NCBI GenBank assembly: GCA_949291945.1
Contig: CASEXH010000002.1
Span: forward strand, 1-64,000
DNA length: 64,000 bases
Reading direction: 5' to 3'
DNA from: an uncultured Bacillota bacterium
GTDB lineage: Bacteria > Bacillota > Clostridia > Lachnospirales > Lachnospiraceae
The notes beneath the pieces are model-generated. The model was given only the letters and a program-made list of their open reading frames with translations. It made no database searches and was not told the DNA's origin. Below are positions 53,331 through 62,258 of this stretch, piece by piece (position 1 is the stretch's first letter; each line of letters opens with the position of its first letter). The position numbers and the translations under genes are program-made.

Positions 53331-54275
53331 ATGAAAAAGTTGTTATACTATCTGTCCTTTACCTGTTTTCTTCTTTTTCTACTTCTTTTTCCAAAAAACG
53401 CAGCAGAATACGCTAAAACCGGTCTTATGCTCTGGTTCAACACACTTCTGCCTTCCATGCTTCCTTTCATGATCCTCTCAGGACTTCTTATAAAAACCGG
53501 GTTTCTGGAAAAGCTCCTGTCTTTTACCTGTCGATTCTGGAAATCGGTCTTCGGACTTACTCCCATGGGAGGCTACGGTCTTCTCATGGGAATTTTCTGC
53601 GGCTATCCCATGGGTGCCAAAACTGCAGCAGATCTGTATAGAAATCACTGTATTTCCCGACAGGAAGCCTGTTATCTCCTGACCTTTTCCAATCATCCCG
53701 GTCCTGCTTTCCTTTCCTCCTATCTGTGCGGGGAACTTCTCCACCAGGAAGAACTGGCTCTGCCTGCCTATGGGATTCTTTATCTTTCCAGTTTCCTGAC
53801 CTCCCTGATCTTCCGGCCTTTTTATTCTTTTTCAAAAGAGCCCGACAGACATCAAAAAAGAAAAGAGGCATCCTCCGTCTTCTCCTGGGGAGAAGCTCTG
53901 GACACCTCTATTATGGGCAGTTTTCTCTCGATCACCAAGCTTGGAGGATATATCATTCTCTTTTCCCTTTTTCAGGGAATCCTGAACCTTCTGCCTCATC
54001 TTTCTCCTAATCTGAAATGCATTCTCCTGGGGATTACAGAGATTACCACAGGAACAGCCGCTATTGCACAGCAAAACTGGGCACTTTCTCTTACCTTTCC
54101 TCTACTATTGGCCTTTACTGCTTTTGGCGGGCTGTGCATTGCCTTCCAGACAAAATCCATGCTTGGTGAAACAGACCTTTCCCTGACTCCTTATCTGAAA
54201 GGAAAGCTCTGCACTTTCTTTATCACACTGACTCTCGGAATCTTATTCGTCAAAATCGTCAAAGTCATCATCTAA
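53331..54275 (+). CDS. ylbJ: Sporulation integral membrane protein YlbJ
   Basis: The 314-residue protein is a nucleoside-recognition (Gate) type membrane protein with about eight helices and the YlbJ signatures TGLMLWFNTLLPSMLPFMIL, MGIFCGYPMGAKTAADLY and LTFSNHPGPAFLSSYL. In Bacillus YlbJ is needed for normal spores and is expressed in the mother cell. Its last 33 bases overlap the convergent gene at 54243-54932, encoding that gene's acidic tail on the other strand. The neighbours (pepD, coaD, rsmD) do not suggest a shared pathway. Confidence 0.88.
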   Translation: MKKLLYYLSFTCFLLFLLLFPKNAAEYAKTGLMLWFNTLLPSMLPFMILSGLLIKTGFLEKLLSFTCRFWKSVFGLTPMGGYGLLMGIFCGYPMGAKTAADLYRNHCISRQEACYLLTFSNHPGPAFLSSYLCGELLHQEELALPAYGILYLSSFLTSLIFRPFYSFSKEPDRHQKRKEASSVFSWGEALDTSIMGSFLSITKLGGYIILFSLFQGILNLLPHLSPNLKCILLGITEITTGTAAIAQQNWALSLTFPLLLAFTAFGGLCIAFQTKSMLGETDLSLTPYLKGKLCTFFITLTLGILFVKIVKVII

Positions 54276-54932
54276 ATCATCGTACTCATCATCATATTCA
54301 TCATCCTCGTACTCCGCCGGTTCCTCTTCCTTGTAATCCTCCTTGGCAGGTTCCTGAACAGAAGCAGCTGTCTGGGAAGCAGAAGCACCCTGAAGCTGAG
54401 GTGCCAGCTCGGCACGGTTCTGACGGATCACATCCAGAGAAGCCTGAAGAGCCTGGACAAATTCATTGTATTTGCCAGCAGCATCCTCCAGCATGCTGGA
54501 AGCGATCTGCCCCATATTTCCCATAAGCTCATCCGTATAGGATACTGCGCTTAAACGGAGCGCATTGGCATCGTTGGTAGCAGCATCAATGATCGCCTGA
54601 GCCTGCTGGTTGGCACTGTTTATCGTCTCATTTGCCTGGGCATATGCCTGCTGCATAACTTCTGATTCCTTTACCATCTGCTGGACCTGCTTCTTGGTGT
54701 CCTCGATAATATTGTCAGCTTTAGACTGGGCATCTGCCAGGATCGCATCCTTATTGCTGATGATCTTCTGATAACGCTTGATCTCGTCAGGAGTTTTCAG
54801 GCGCAGTTCTCTCAAAAGCTCTTCGATTTCTTCTTTATTCACAATGATCTTAGTGGTTGATAAGGGCTGATATTTACAGCTCTCTACATACTCTTCGATT
54901 TCCTCAATGATTTGTTCAATTCTGCTGCTCAT
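54243..54932 (-). CDS. Coiled-coil protein with acidic tail (DivIVA/V-ATPase subunit H-like)
   Basis: This 229-residue protein is almost entirely helical, with a long coiled coil (about 40-190: RYQKIISNKDAILADAQSKA and MQQAYAQANETINSANQQAQ). It ends in a low-complexity acidic tail of Asp, Glu and Tyr from about residue 200. Lachnospiraceae relatives are often labelled V-type ATPase subunit-H-like or DivIVA-like, but a role in cell-shape or division scaffolding is equally possible. It is upstream of coaD on the minus strand and convergent with ylbJ. Confidence 0.75.
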   Translation of the reverse strand: MSSRIEQIIEEIEEYVESCKYQPLSTTKIIVNKEEIEELLRELRLKTPDEIKRYQKIISNKDAILADAQSKADNIIEDTKKQVQQMVKESEVMQQAYAQANETINSANQQAQAIIDAATNDANALRLSAVSYTDELMGNMGQIASSMLEDAAGKYNEFVQALQASLDVIRQNRAELAPQLQGASASQTAASVQEPAKEDYKEEEPAEYEDDEYDDEYDDLDDDFDDFDE

Positions 54933-54991
54933 TTCTCATTTCTCCTTACTGTATTTTCTTCCTGACCGCAAAAGAATCCTTCTGTCTCCTC

Positions 54992-55483
54992 TCATCTGGC
55001 AGGATTCTGCCGGTATTTCTCTTCCACTTTGTGCATCACATATTCCGGTACAAACTTTGAAATATCCGCTCCGAAGTAAGCGGCTTCCTTTACTGTTGTA
55101 GAACTGAGATACGCATATTCCAGACTGGTGGTCAAAAACATGGTATCCACATCCCGAGCCAGCACCCTATTGGTCTGAGCCATCTGAAGTTCATACTCAA
55201 AATCTGTAATAGCACGCAATCCCCGGATAATCACCTTTGCGTTACAGCTTCTTGCAAAATTTACGGATAACCCGCTGAAAGATGTAACCGTCACATTGGG
55301 TACATCTTTTGTTATATTCTCTAATATATTAACACGTTCCTCCACAGAAAACAACGGACTTTTTGCAGAATTATTCAAAACTCCCACGATTACCTCATCA
55401 AAAAGAGCTGCGGCTCTGCGGATAATATCTAAATGACCATACGTAGCCGGGTCAAAACTGCCCGGATAGATTGCTCTTGCCAT
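54992..55483 (-). CDS. coaD: Phosphopantetheine adenylyltransferase
   Basis: The 163-residue enzyme makes dephospho-CoA from phosphopantetheine and ATP. It starts [24 protein letters not shown] with the HxGH-like motif TYGHLD, and has [20 protein letters not shown] and the end [25 protein letters not shown] segment. ATG 55483 was chosen: the ORF could extend 39 codons upstream into rsmD, but AGAAAGG precedes this ATG and the family starts here. It lies 4 bp after the rsmD stop. Confidence 0.95.
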   Translation of the reverse strand: MARAIYPGSFDPATYGHLDIIRRAAALFDEVIVGVLNNSAKSPLFSVEERVNILENITKDVPNVTVTSFSGLSVNFARSCNAKVIIRGLRAITDFEYELQMAQTNRVLARDVDTMFLTTSLEYAYLSSTTVKEAAYFGADISKFVPEYVMHKVEEKYRQNPAR

Positions 55484-55487
55484 ATTC

Positions 55488-56039
55488 TTATGCCTTTCTG
55501 ACAAATACATGCATATTTGTCTTATATCTTTTTTCCCGCACAGAAATAAATCCATAATTTTCCAGATAGGAAAAATCTGTATCCAGAGAAGCTTCCACAA
55601 TGATCAGCGTATCTTTGTTCACATAAGAAGCATCCTTTAAAACAGCCAGTACCTGTTCTTCAAGTCCCTGCCGATAGGGAGGATCCATAAAAATACAGTC
55701 AAAAGGTTCCTCTTCTTCTAAAAGGCGAAGAGCCGTCAGTGCTTCCCGGTCATAAATCCTAGCCCGTTCTGTCAGTCTGGTAAATTTCAGATTTTCTTCT
55801 ATGATCTTTACTGCTTTTCTGTTTTTCTCGACAAAGGCGCAAAAATCAGCCCCCCTGCTCAAAGCTTCAATCCCGATCCCTCCGCTTCCAGAAAAAATAT
55901 CCAGGAAACGGCACCCGCACATATAAGGCTGGAGAATATTAAAAAGGGTCTCCTTGATCCTGTCTGTGGTGGGCCTTGTTTCCATACCCGGGATTGTCTT
56001 CAGGGGCATACTTTTTGCGCTGCCTGCAATTACTCTCAT
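55488..56039 (-). CDS. rsmD: 16S rRNA (guanine-966-N2)-methyltransferase RsmD
   Basis: This 183-residue SAM methyltransferase has [15 protein letters not shown], the SAM motif [20 protein letters not shown] and the catalytic [13 protein letters not shown]. It methylates G966 of 16S rRNA during 30S assembly. rsmD-coaD is a conserved bacterial pair; the two are in the same order here. Confidence 0.94.
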   Translation of the reverse strand: MRVIAGSAKSMPLKTIPGMETRPTTDRIKETLFNILQPYMCGCRFLDIFSGSGGIGIEALSRGADFCAFVEKNRKAVKIIEENLKFTRLTERARIYDREALTALRLLEEEEPFDCIFMDPPYRQGLEEQVLAVLKDASYVNKDTLIIVEASLDTDFSYLENYGFISVREKRYKTNMHVFVRKA

Positions 56040-56054
56040 ATATTTTCGTCCTTT

Positions 56055-56450
56055 TTATCGGGAATTCAAACGGTAGTCCAGATCTCCATGTTCCAGACCC
56101 AGGATCAAAGATTCTGCTGTTGCGATATTGGTTGCAATGGGAATGTTGTACTGATCACAACATCTGGATATCTGATACACATCCGGCTCTTTAGGATCGA
56201 TCATAGCCGGATTGTAGAAAAAGATAACCATATCGATATCTCCCCGCTCGATCATCTCCGTAAACTGTTTATCTCCTCCCATACTGCCGGGAAGGAATTT
56301 ATGGACATGAAGATTGGTAGCTTCCTCAATTCTTCTCCCTGTGGTTCCTGTGGCATATATTTCATGCTTTGAAAGAATATTTTTGTAAGCAATACAAAAA
56401 TCTTCGATCAAAGCTTTTTTACTGTTATGTGCTATAATACCTATGTTCAT
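56055..56450 (-). CDS. mgsA: Methylglyoxal synthase
   Basis: The 131-residue enzyme converts dihydroxyacetone phosphate to methylglyoxal and phosphate. Typical residues are IGIIAHNSKKALIEDFCIAY, TGTTGRRIEEATNLHV, the phosphate/catalytic FLPGSMGGDKQFTEMI and VIFFYNPAMIDPKEPDV. ATG 56450 (MNIGII) is favoured by spacing from AAGGAT; ATG codons at 56459 and 56456 are alternatives. A strong promoter lies at 56484-56512. Confidence 0.94.
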   Translation of the reverse strand: MNIGIIAHNSKKALIEDFCIAYKNILSKHEIYATGTTGRRIEEATNLHVHKFLPGSMGGDKQFTEMIERGDIDMVIFFYNPAMIDPKEPDVYQISRCCDQYNIPIATNIATAESLILGLEHGDLDYRLNSR

Positions 56451-56483
56451 CTGCATCATCCTTATTATTTTTTGTCAAAATTC

Positions 56484-56512
56484 ATTATAGCAAAAACGCT
56501 AACTTTTTTCAA
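56484..56512 (-). promoter_or_regulatory. Promoter of mgsA
   Basis: On the minus strand TTGAAA (56512-56507) and TATAAT (56489-56484) are separated by 17 bp, about 35 bp before the start. The remaining stretch to 56737 holds the SASP upstream region, where I see no further gene and no certain sigma-G promoter, although CATATAATA at 56689-56697 is suggestive. Confidence 0.75.
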
Positions 56513-56737
56513 TTATCATTTATAATTTTATACACTTTTTACAAATCAATGAAAATCTCTCACAAAATACTCTGTATGAAAATTCCGAATCCCTTTTTTC
56601 TTTCCCTGTGTCCGGTTTTTTATTGTAATATAATTCTCAGAATTTGTCAAAACATGAAAGAACTTCTAGTGTATTTATTCTTGAAATTCATATAATACCA
56701 ATGTAACAAAAAACAACTTTCAAAGGAGGAACTAAAA

Positions 56738-56965
56738 ATGTCTAACAGTAATTCTTCTAACAAAGCAGCAGTGCCAGAGGCAAAAAGTGCATTAAACCGT
56801 TTTAAATATGAGGTAGCCAACGAACTGGGAGTACCCCTTACAGACGGTTATAACGGAAACCTGACTTCCAAACAGAACGGTTCTGTAGGCGGCTATATGG
56901 TGAAGAAGATGATCGAGGCTCAGGAAAGACAGATGTCCAGCGGCGGAAGCATGCAGCAGTACTAA
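56738..56965 (+). CDS. Alpha/beta-type small acid-soluble spore protein
   Basis: This 75-residue SASP coats spore DNA and protects it. The family core is KYEVANELGVPLTDGY-like (FKYEVANELGVPLTDGYNG) followed by LTSKQNGSVGGYMVKKMIEA. AAAGGAGG precedes the ATG by eight bases. It sits alone, as SASP genes usually do, and is followed by a hairpin-rich region and terminator. Its presence indicates a spore-forming host. Confidence 0.95.
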   Translation: MSNSNSSNKAAVPEAKSALNRFKYEVANELGVPLTDGYNGNLTSKQNGSVGGYMVKKMIEAQERQMSSGGSMQQY

Positions 56966-57053
56966 TCCCGACAAACCAGATACCCTTGTCTGTTTAAAAT
57001 CATCACCATTCATTAGGTCTATTTTCTAAACACAGGATACAGACTTAATGATC

Positions 57054-57290
57054 GGATAGGGAAGAGTCCTTCCCTATCCGCTGCGATACCGGAAGCAGCG
57101 ATATCGAACAAAAATCAGGGCAGAGATATTTATACAAAATATCCTCTGCCCTGTAATTTTTTTAGGCATAAGGCAAGGGGAAATGCAAAGATTTCATTTC
57201 CCGCTGCCCGCATAAGAGCCGGTCGCCGAAAAATATTCCGGTCTGTGGGTAACAGCAGACAGATCTGAACCGGCATCTAGTGCATGTGTA
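57054..57290 (+). repeat. Cluster of hairpins after the SASP gene, including its terminator region
   Basis: In the 356-bp gap 56966-57321 there are at least three inverted repeats: GGATAGGGAA/TTCCCTATCC (57054-57079), the terminator stem at 57116-57160, and GGGAAATG/CATTTCCC near 57179-57204. No open reading frame explains them. They may be transcript-stabilising structures or a small RNA. Confidence 0.45.
57116..57160 (+). terminator. Terminator downstream of the SASP gene
   Basis: CAGGGCAGAGATATTT and AAATATCCTCTGCCCTG (one mismatch) form a long stem, followed by TAATTTTTTT. It is about 150 bp after the SASP stop. Confidence 0.8.
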
Positions 57291-57321
57291 ACATTTATAT
57301 TGGAATTATAAAAAACTTTAC

Positions 57322-57732
57322 TTATAACTCTACTTTTCTTCCGCCTTCTACGAACTCGCCGTTCACCACATAGTAAGCAGCATGTTCTTCAGGTTTCACA
57401 TAAATCTGGATATCTTTGATATCGCTTTCTTTTTTACCAGTCTCAGCCATCCATGCTTTTTTCACGTTAGCTCTTACATCATCTAAACTATACTCTGATC
57501 CTGCGAACTGAACGAATACAGATTCTTTTGTCTCTTTCTTCTCTGTCGTTTTTTTAGCAGTAGTTTTCTTTACAGTAGTTGTCTCTTTCTTTGCTGGTGT
57601 TGCTTTTTTTGCTGGCGCTTTCTTGGCAGCAGCAGTTTCTGTTTTAGATTCTTCTGTCTTCACCGGAGTTGTCTTCACGGCAGCTTTTGTTGTTGTCTCA
57701 GCTGTCTTTGCTGTTGTCTTTCTTACTGACAT
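57322..57732 (-). CDS. DUF6465-like protein with histone-H1-like basic tail
   Basis: The 136-residue protein has a lysine/alanine/threonine-rich N-terminal half (AAKKAPAKKATPAKKETTTVKKTT) reminiscent of histone H1 and other nucleic-acid binders, and a compact C-terminal half of about 65 residues (VQFAGSEYSLDDVRANVKKAW, IQIYVKPEEHAAYYVVNGEF). I recognise the latter as a domain of unknown function seen in Lachnospiraceae. The start ATG 57732 has AAAGGAGGAGAA upstream; the longer ORF upstream is not preferred. DNA or RNA binding is inferred from composition. Confidence 0.75.
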   Translation of the reverse strand: MSVRKTTAKTAETTTKAAVKTTPVKTEESKTETAAAKKAPAKKATPAKKETTTVKKTTAKKTTEKKETKESVFVQFAGSEYSLDDVRANVKKAWMAETGKKESDIKDIQIYVKPEEHAAYYVVNGEFVEGGRKVEL

Positions 57733-57853
57733 AAAATTCTCCTCCTTTATACTTCCAACTCTAAATGTCCCGTTTATCATATACCTTTTTTTTTTAATTT
57801 TCAAGTTTTTCCCGGAAGTTTCTGTTTTTTTACAGAAACATAACAGTTTCTGC

Positions 57854-59911
57854 TCACAGGCCGGGAGAATCCATTCTGTCTTTTGCATAAGCCAGAAGCC
57901 GGTCCTTCAAACGGCCGTTCTGTTCCAGTTCCAGCTTAGGATCCAGCAGCAGGATTGCCCCTGCCGCTTCGCTGGCCCTCTTCAGGATATCTGCATCCTG
58001 GAAGATGTCTCCCAGACGGAATTCCAGCATGCCGCTCTGGCGGATCCCCAACAGATCACCCGGTCCCCGAAGCCGCAGATCCTCCCCTGCGATATAAAAT
58101 CCGTCGTTGGACTTTACCAGGATCTCCAGTCTTTTTCTGGTCTCATCATCATCGCCCCCATAGACAAAAATACAATAGGACTGGTGAACACCTCTTCCCA
58201 CCCTTCCTCTCAGCTGGTGAAGCTGGGCCAGGCCGAAACGTTCTGCATTTTCTACCATCATCACCGTAGCATTTGGCACATTGACCCCTACCTCAATAAC
58301 CGTAGTAGATACCAGCACCTGTATCTCATTTTTTGCATAAGCCTCCATGATCTCATTTTTCTCGGCAGCCTTCATACGGCCATGAAGATACGCCACCTTG
58401 ATCTCGGGAGACAGAGTCTGGGAAAGCATCCGGCTGTAGTCCAGCACATTCTCCGCCTCCAGCCCTTCGCTTTCTTCCACCATAGGACAGATCACATAGA
58501 CCTGGCGGCCCTGAAGGACCTGATTTTCAATAAACTTATAGGCTTTCGGCCGGTAAGAGGTATCCACCACACAATTTTTTATAGGAAGCCGTTTGGCCGG
58601 AAGCTCGTCCATAACAGAAATATCCAGATCACCATAAAGAATAATCCCCAGAGTTCTGGGAATAGGGGTAGCGCTCATAACCAGCACATGGGGGCCCCCT
58701 CCCTTTCTGGACAGATCTTCTCTCTGGTTCACGCCAAACCGGTGCTGTTCATCCGTGATCACAAGGGCCAGATCCTGGTAAAGAACTTTTTCCTGGATCA
58801 GGGCATGGGTGCCGATAATCAGTTTTGCCTCTCCCTCCTGGATCTGCCTGTAGATTTCTTTTTTCTCTTTTCCCTTGGTAGATCCGGTAAGGAGTACTAC
58901 CTGATAAGAAAGTCCCTGCTCTTTGAGAAGCTGGCACATTCCCTCATAGTGCTGTTTGGCCAGTACCTCTGTAGGCGCCATAAGAGCCGCCTGGCATCCG
59001 TTGGCTGCCGCCAGGATCATAGCCAGAAAAGCAATGATCGTCTTTCCGCTCCCCACATCTCCCTGGACCAGACGGGACATCAGATGTTCCCCTGTCATAT
59101 TGGTCTCGATATCGTTCCAAACCCGTTTTTGGGCATTAGTCAGGGCATAGGGAAGATTCTCTATAATCTTTTCCGTCTCCCATACCGGCTTCAGATGAAA
59201 GGTATTTTCTCTATTCTGGTTCTTCTCTTTCATCATACGGACAGAAAGAATAAAGAGAAAAAACTCATCGAAAACCAGACGTTTTCTTCCCAATATCATA
59301 TCCTTTCGATTTTTCGGAAAATGGATATGAGTCAGGGCATAATTATATTCTGCCAGCTGATAATGGATCCGGTATTCTTCCGGCAGATATTCCTGGGTCA
59401 TTTCCCGCTCTTCCAGTATCTGCTTCATAGTCTTTGCCATAAACTTGTTAGTAAGTCCTTGGGTCAGGCTGTAAATAGGATAAAGGATATGAAGTCTCTC
59501 TTCATACTGTTCCCGGGTAAATATCTCCGGATGTTCCATGGTCCGTCTTCCTCTTTTCTCCATTACAATGCCTCGAAAAATATACAGTCCTCCCGGACGC
59601 AGGGTGTTTCTCAGGAAAGGCATATTGTACCAGGTAAACCAGAGAATCTGTTCTCCTTGTCTGGCACTGGCAGTGATCACTGTAAGTTTTCCTGTGTTCT
59701 TTACGCCCACTTTTCCCGAAAGCCTTACGAAAACCGCAGCCTTCTTTCCGGGAAGCGCATGGGAAATCTCCACAGGTTCCTGATATTCATCATAGTCTCT
59801 GGGATAATACCGGAGAAAATCTCCCACTGTAAAGATCCCAAGCTTTCCCAGAAGTTTCTCGGTCTTTTCCCCAATGCCTTTAATAGTCCGTATGCTGTCC
59901 TGTTCTCTCAT
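57854..59911 (-). CDS. recG: ATP-dependent DNA helicase RecG
   Basis: This 685-residue helicase reverses stalled forks and remodels branched DNA. It has an N-terminal wedge domain (about 20-200, OB-like), then the helicase core: Walker A RLVQGDVGSGKTIIAF, Walker B LALVITDEQHRFGVNQRE, SATPIPRTLG, and VSTTVIEVGVNVPNA, and it ends with the RecG C-terminal region LRLRGPGDLLGIRQSG. Length is normal. It is about 120 bp downstream of the DUF6465-like gene's start and follows FakA on the minus strand. Confidence 0.95.
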   Translation of the reverse strand: MREQDSIRTIKGIGEKTEKLLGKLGIFTVGDFLRYYPRDYDEYQEPVEISHALPGKKAAVFVRLSGKVGVKNTGKLTVITASARQGEQILWFTWYNMPFLRNTLRPGGLYIFRGIVMEKRGRRTMEHPEIFTREQYEERLHILYPIYSLTQGLTNKFMAKTMKQILEEREMTQEYLPEEYRIHYQLAEYNYALTHIHFPKNRKDMILGRKRLVFDEFFLFILSVRMMKEKNQNRENTFHLKPVWETEKIIENLPYALTNAQKRVWNDIETNMTGEHLMSRLVQGDVGSGKTIIAFLAMILAAANGCQAALMAPTEVLAKQHYEGMCQLLKEQGLSYQVVLLTGSTKGKEKKEIYRQIQEGEAKLIIGTHALIQEKVLYQDLALVITDEQHRFGVNQREDLSRKGGGPHVLVMSATPIPRTLGIILYGDLDISVMDELPAKRLPIKNCVVDTSYRPKAYKFIENQVLQGRQVYVICPMVEESEGLEAENVLDYSRMLSQTLSPEIKVAYLHGRMKAAEKNEIMEAYAKNEIQVLVSTTVIEVGVNVPNATVMMVENAERFGLAQLHQLRGRVGRGVHQSYCIFVYGGDDDETRKRLEILVKSNDGFYIAGEDLRLRGPGDLLGIRQSGMLEFRLGDIFQDADILKRASEAAGAILLLDPKLELEQNGRLKDRLLAYAKDRMDSPGL

Positions 59912-59970
59912 TCTCTCACTCTCCCCTGCCCTTTTGTCTGCCTTTCCCGGCTATTCCGGAAATGTAATGG

Positions 59971-60028
59971 TAAAAAGAGGCTGGAAAGATTCTATGGCAT
60001 CCTGCCACAAAGTCCTTCCAGCACTCTT
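59971..60028 (-). terminator. Terminator after the DAK2/FakA gene
   Basis: The minus strand shows GTGCTGGAAGGA, an inner stem TGGCAGGATGCCA, then TCTTTCCAGCCTC followed by TTTTTACC, a two-part hairpin with a T run. It lies 20 bp after the stop at 60051 and before recG. Confidence 0.65.
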
Positions 60029-60050
60029 AAATTCTATTCTTTTGATTCTT

Positions 60051-61712
60051 CTATTCTACAGAGATCACGTAATAGTAGATAGGCTGTCCTCCATAATTGA
60101 TCTCAATATCGTAGTCTGGATACAGTTCTTCCAGACGGGAGGAAACTTCCTCCGCATCTGCCTCTTCCACTTCAGCCCCATAGTAAATACTGATCAGCTC
60201 GCTGTCTTCGTCTGTCATCTTGCCGGCCATCTCCACAGCAACATCCTGGATATCCTGCCCTACGGCAAGAATTCCTTTGTCACCGATTCCCATGATATCT
60301 CCCTGATGGATATCCTGGTCATCAATCCTGGTATCCCGCACTGCATAAGTCACCTGCCCGGTCTTCACATTTCCGATAGCTTCCATCATCTCTGCGGTAT
60401 TTTCCTCTACGGTCTTTTCCGGCACATAAGAGATCATCGCTGAGATTCCCTGAGGAATGGTCTTTGCAGGAATTACCACTATATTTTTATCTTCTGTCAG
60501 ATCTCTGGCTTGATTGGCCGCCAGAATAATATTCTTATTATTGGGGAAGATGAAAATATTCTTGGCATTTACCTGGGCAATAGCGTCCAGCATGTCCTCT
60601 GTGCTGGGATTCATAGTCTGTCCTCCCTGGATCAGATAGTCTGCACCCAGTTCCTTAAAGATCTCGCCCATGCCCTCTCCTGCAGATACAGAAATAAAAC
60701 CTACTTCCTTCTCCGGCTTGGAAATCTTCTGGGCAGCCTGTTGTGCCGCCATTTTTTCTGCTTCTTTGATCACCTTTTCGTGGTGCTCCAGCCGCATATT
60801 ATCAATCTTCATATTGGAAAGCTGTCCATATGTCAGTGCCTTCTGAATAGCTTCTCCCGGATCATTGGTGTGTACATGCACTTTTACAATGTCATCATCC
60901 GCCACCACAACCAGAGAATCACCGATAGACATCAGGTAGTCCTTAAACCCTTCCTCGTCTTTCTCTGTGAATTCCTTTTCCAGCATAATGATAAATTCTG
61001 TGCAGTATCCGAATTTAATATTGCTCTCTTCTGCAGATACCGGTTTTGTCCCCATAACCTTTGCAGCAGGTTTTTCAAAGTTCAGATCGATCTCCTTGCC
61101 CAGATAGCCGTCGAAAGCACCTTTCAGCACTTCTACGAGGCCCTGTCCGCCGGAATCCACTACGCCTGCTTCTTTCAGCACAGGCAGCATCTCCGGAGTC
61201 CTGGCAAGGACTTTCTCCGCCTCTGCGATCACATCTGTAAAAAAGGCCTCCAGGGTTTCGCTGTCCTCTGCGATCTCCGCCGCCTTATCGGATACTCCCT
61301 TGGCAACGGTAAGGATGGTTCCCTCTTTTGGCTTCATAACCGCCTTATAAGCAGTTTCCACTGCCCGCTCAAATGCCCTGGCAAAAATAGGAGCATCAAT
61401 CTCCTCATACTTCTCAATAACCTTTGTAAATCCTCTTAAAAGCTGTGACAGGATAACTCCGGAGTTTCCTCTTGCGCCTCTTAATGATCCGGAAGATATA
61501 GCCTTTGCCAGACTCTTCATATCCGGTTCTGACAAAGCATTCACCTCAGAAGCCGCAGACATAATGGTCAAAGTCATATTGGTTCCAGTATCACCATCGG
61601 GAACCGGAAAAACATTCAGCTCATTAATCCACTCTTTTTTTGCTTCCAGATTCTTGGCTCCTGAAAGAAACATCCGTCCAAGGATCTTTGCATCAACGGT
61701 ATTGGTATTCAC
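60051..61712 (-). CDS. fakA: DAK2-domain fatty acid kinase subunit FakA-like
   Basis: The 553-residue protein starts with a DAK2/dihydroxyacetone-kinase-like domain (VFPVPDGDTGTNMTLTIM, SLRGARGNSGVILSQLLRG, ATP binding) and continues with an EDD-like C-terminal part (FGYCTEFIIMLEKEF, VPAKTIPQGISAMISY-type). FakA phosphorylates fatty acids bound by FakB for phospholipid synthesis in Firmicutes. The start codon is GTG 61712 with AAGGAGG upstream. It follows an Asp23-family gene by 17 bp, the normal pairing. Confidence 0.9.
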   Translation of the reverse strand: MNTNTVDAKILGRMFLSGAKNLEAKKEWINELNVFPVPDGDTGTNMTLTIMSAASEVNALSEPDMKSLAKAISSGSLRGARGNSGVILSQLLRGFTKVIEKYEEIDAPIFARAFERAVETAYKAVMKPKEGTILTVAKGVSDKAAEIAEDSETLEAFFTDVIAEAEKVLARTPEMLPVLKEAGVVDSGGQGLVEVLKGAFDGYLGKEIDLNFEKPAAKVMGTKPVSAEESNIKFGYCTEFIIMLEKEFTEKDEEGFKDYLMSIGDSLVVVADDDIVKVHVHTNDPGEAIQKALTYGQLSNMKIDNMRLEHHEKVIKEAEKMAAQQAAQKISKPEKEVGFISVSAGEGMGEIFKELGADYLIQGGQTMNPSTEDMLDAIAQVNAKNIFIFPNNKNIILAANQARDLTEDKNIVVIPAKTIPQGISAMISYVPEKTVEENTAEMMEAIGNVKTGQVTYAVRDTRIDDQDIHQGDIMGIGDKGILAVGQDIQDVAVEMAGKMTDEDSELISIYYGAEVEEADAEEVSSRLEELYPDYDIEINYGGQPIYYYVISVE

Positions 61713-61729
61713 AACAAGTTTCCTCCTTA

Positions 61730-62086
61730 TTAATCAATTACTCTCACGCCTTCTACAAGGATGTTGATTTTCTCTATAGTAAGACCGGTAAATTCTTCTA
61801 CCTTATATTTCACATTGCTTATCAGATTATCGGACACCGCAGAAATGCTCACCCCGTAGGCGACGATCACATGAAATTCCAAAGTGATCTTATTATCTGC
61901 TATGGTCACATTGATCCCGTGTTTCAGACTGTCCTTCTTCAGAAGTTTCACAAGCCCGTCCTTCATACTTACTGCGGCCATACCTACTATCCCAAAACAT
62001 TCAACCGCTACGCTTCCCGCATAAGTGGCAATGACATCTGTATCAATCGTAATCTTTCCTAATCCTGTATCAACAAATCCATTCAT
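61730..62086 (-). CDS. Asp23/Gls24-family envelope stress protein
   Basis: This 118-residue protein contains the Asp23 fold: LGKITIDTDVIATYAGSVAVECFGI, ITLEFHVIVAYGVSISAVSDN, VKYKVEEFTGLTIEKINI. Asp23-like proteins sit at the membrane inner face and help the cell withstand alkaline and other stress. It is upstream of FakA as in many Firmicutes. ATG 62086 follows GGAGGTG; the ATG at 62101 is less likely. Confidence 0.88.
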   Translation of the reverse strand: MNGFVDTGLGKITIDTDVIATYAGSVAVECFGIVGMAAVSMKDGLVKLLKKDSLKHGINVTIADNKITLEFHVIVAYGVSISAVSDNLISNVKYKVEEFTGLTIEKINILVEGVRVID

Positions 62087-62173
62087 GCCGGACACCTCCA
62101 TAATTTTATATAAGCTATTCTAACATATCTTTTCCTAAAACGAAATAATAATTTATTTTTTTTAGAATTTTAC

Positions 62174-62202
62174 TTGCAAATTAATATCTAATCTGCTAAA
62201 AT
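62174..62202 (+). promoter_or_regulatory. Promoter of rpmB
   Basis: TTGCAA (62174-62179) and TAAAAT (62197-62202) are 17 bp apart, about 57 bp before the L28 start. The plus and minus promoters (rpmB, Asp23) share this AT-rich gap. Confidence 0.65.
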
Positions 62203-62258
62203 AGCTATTGTTGTGAGTTTGTTTATACGGACTTAGTATATATTAGGGAGGTGCTACC

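Noticed and set aside
57623..60082. Plus-strand open frame of 819 codons
   Set aside because: It is antisense to recG and the DUF6465-like gene, has a composition rich in Phe, His and Ser typical of reverse-frame reading, no ribosome binding site and no recognisable motif.
60510..61439. Plus-strand open frame of 309 codons
   Set aside because: It lies wholly antisense to the FakA gene, which has clear DAK2 motifs.
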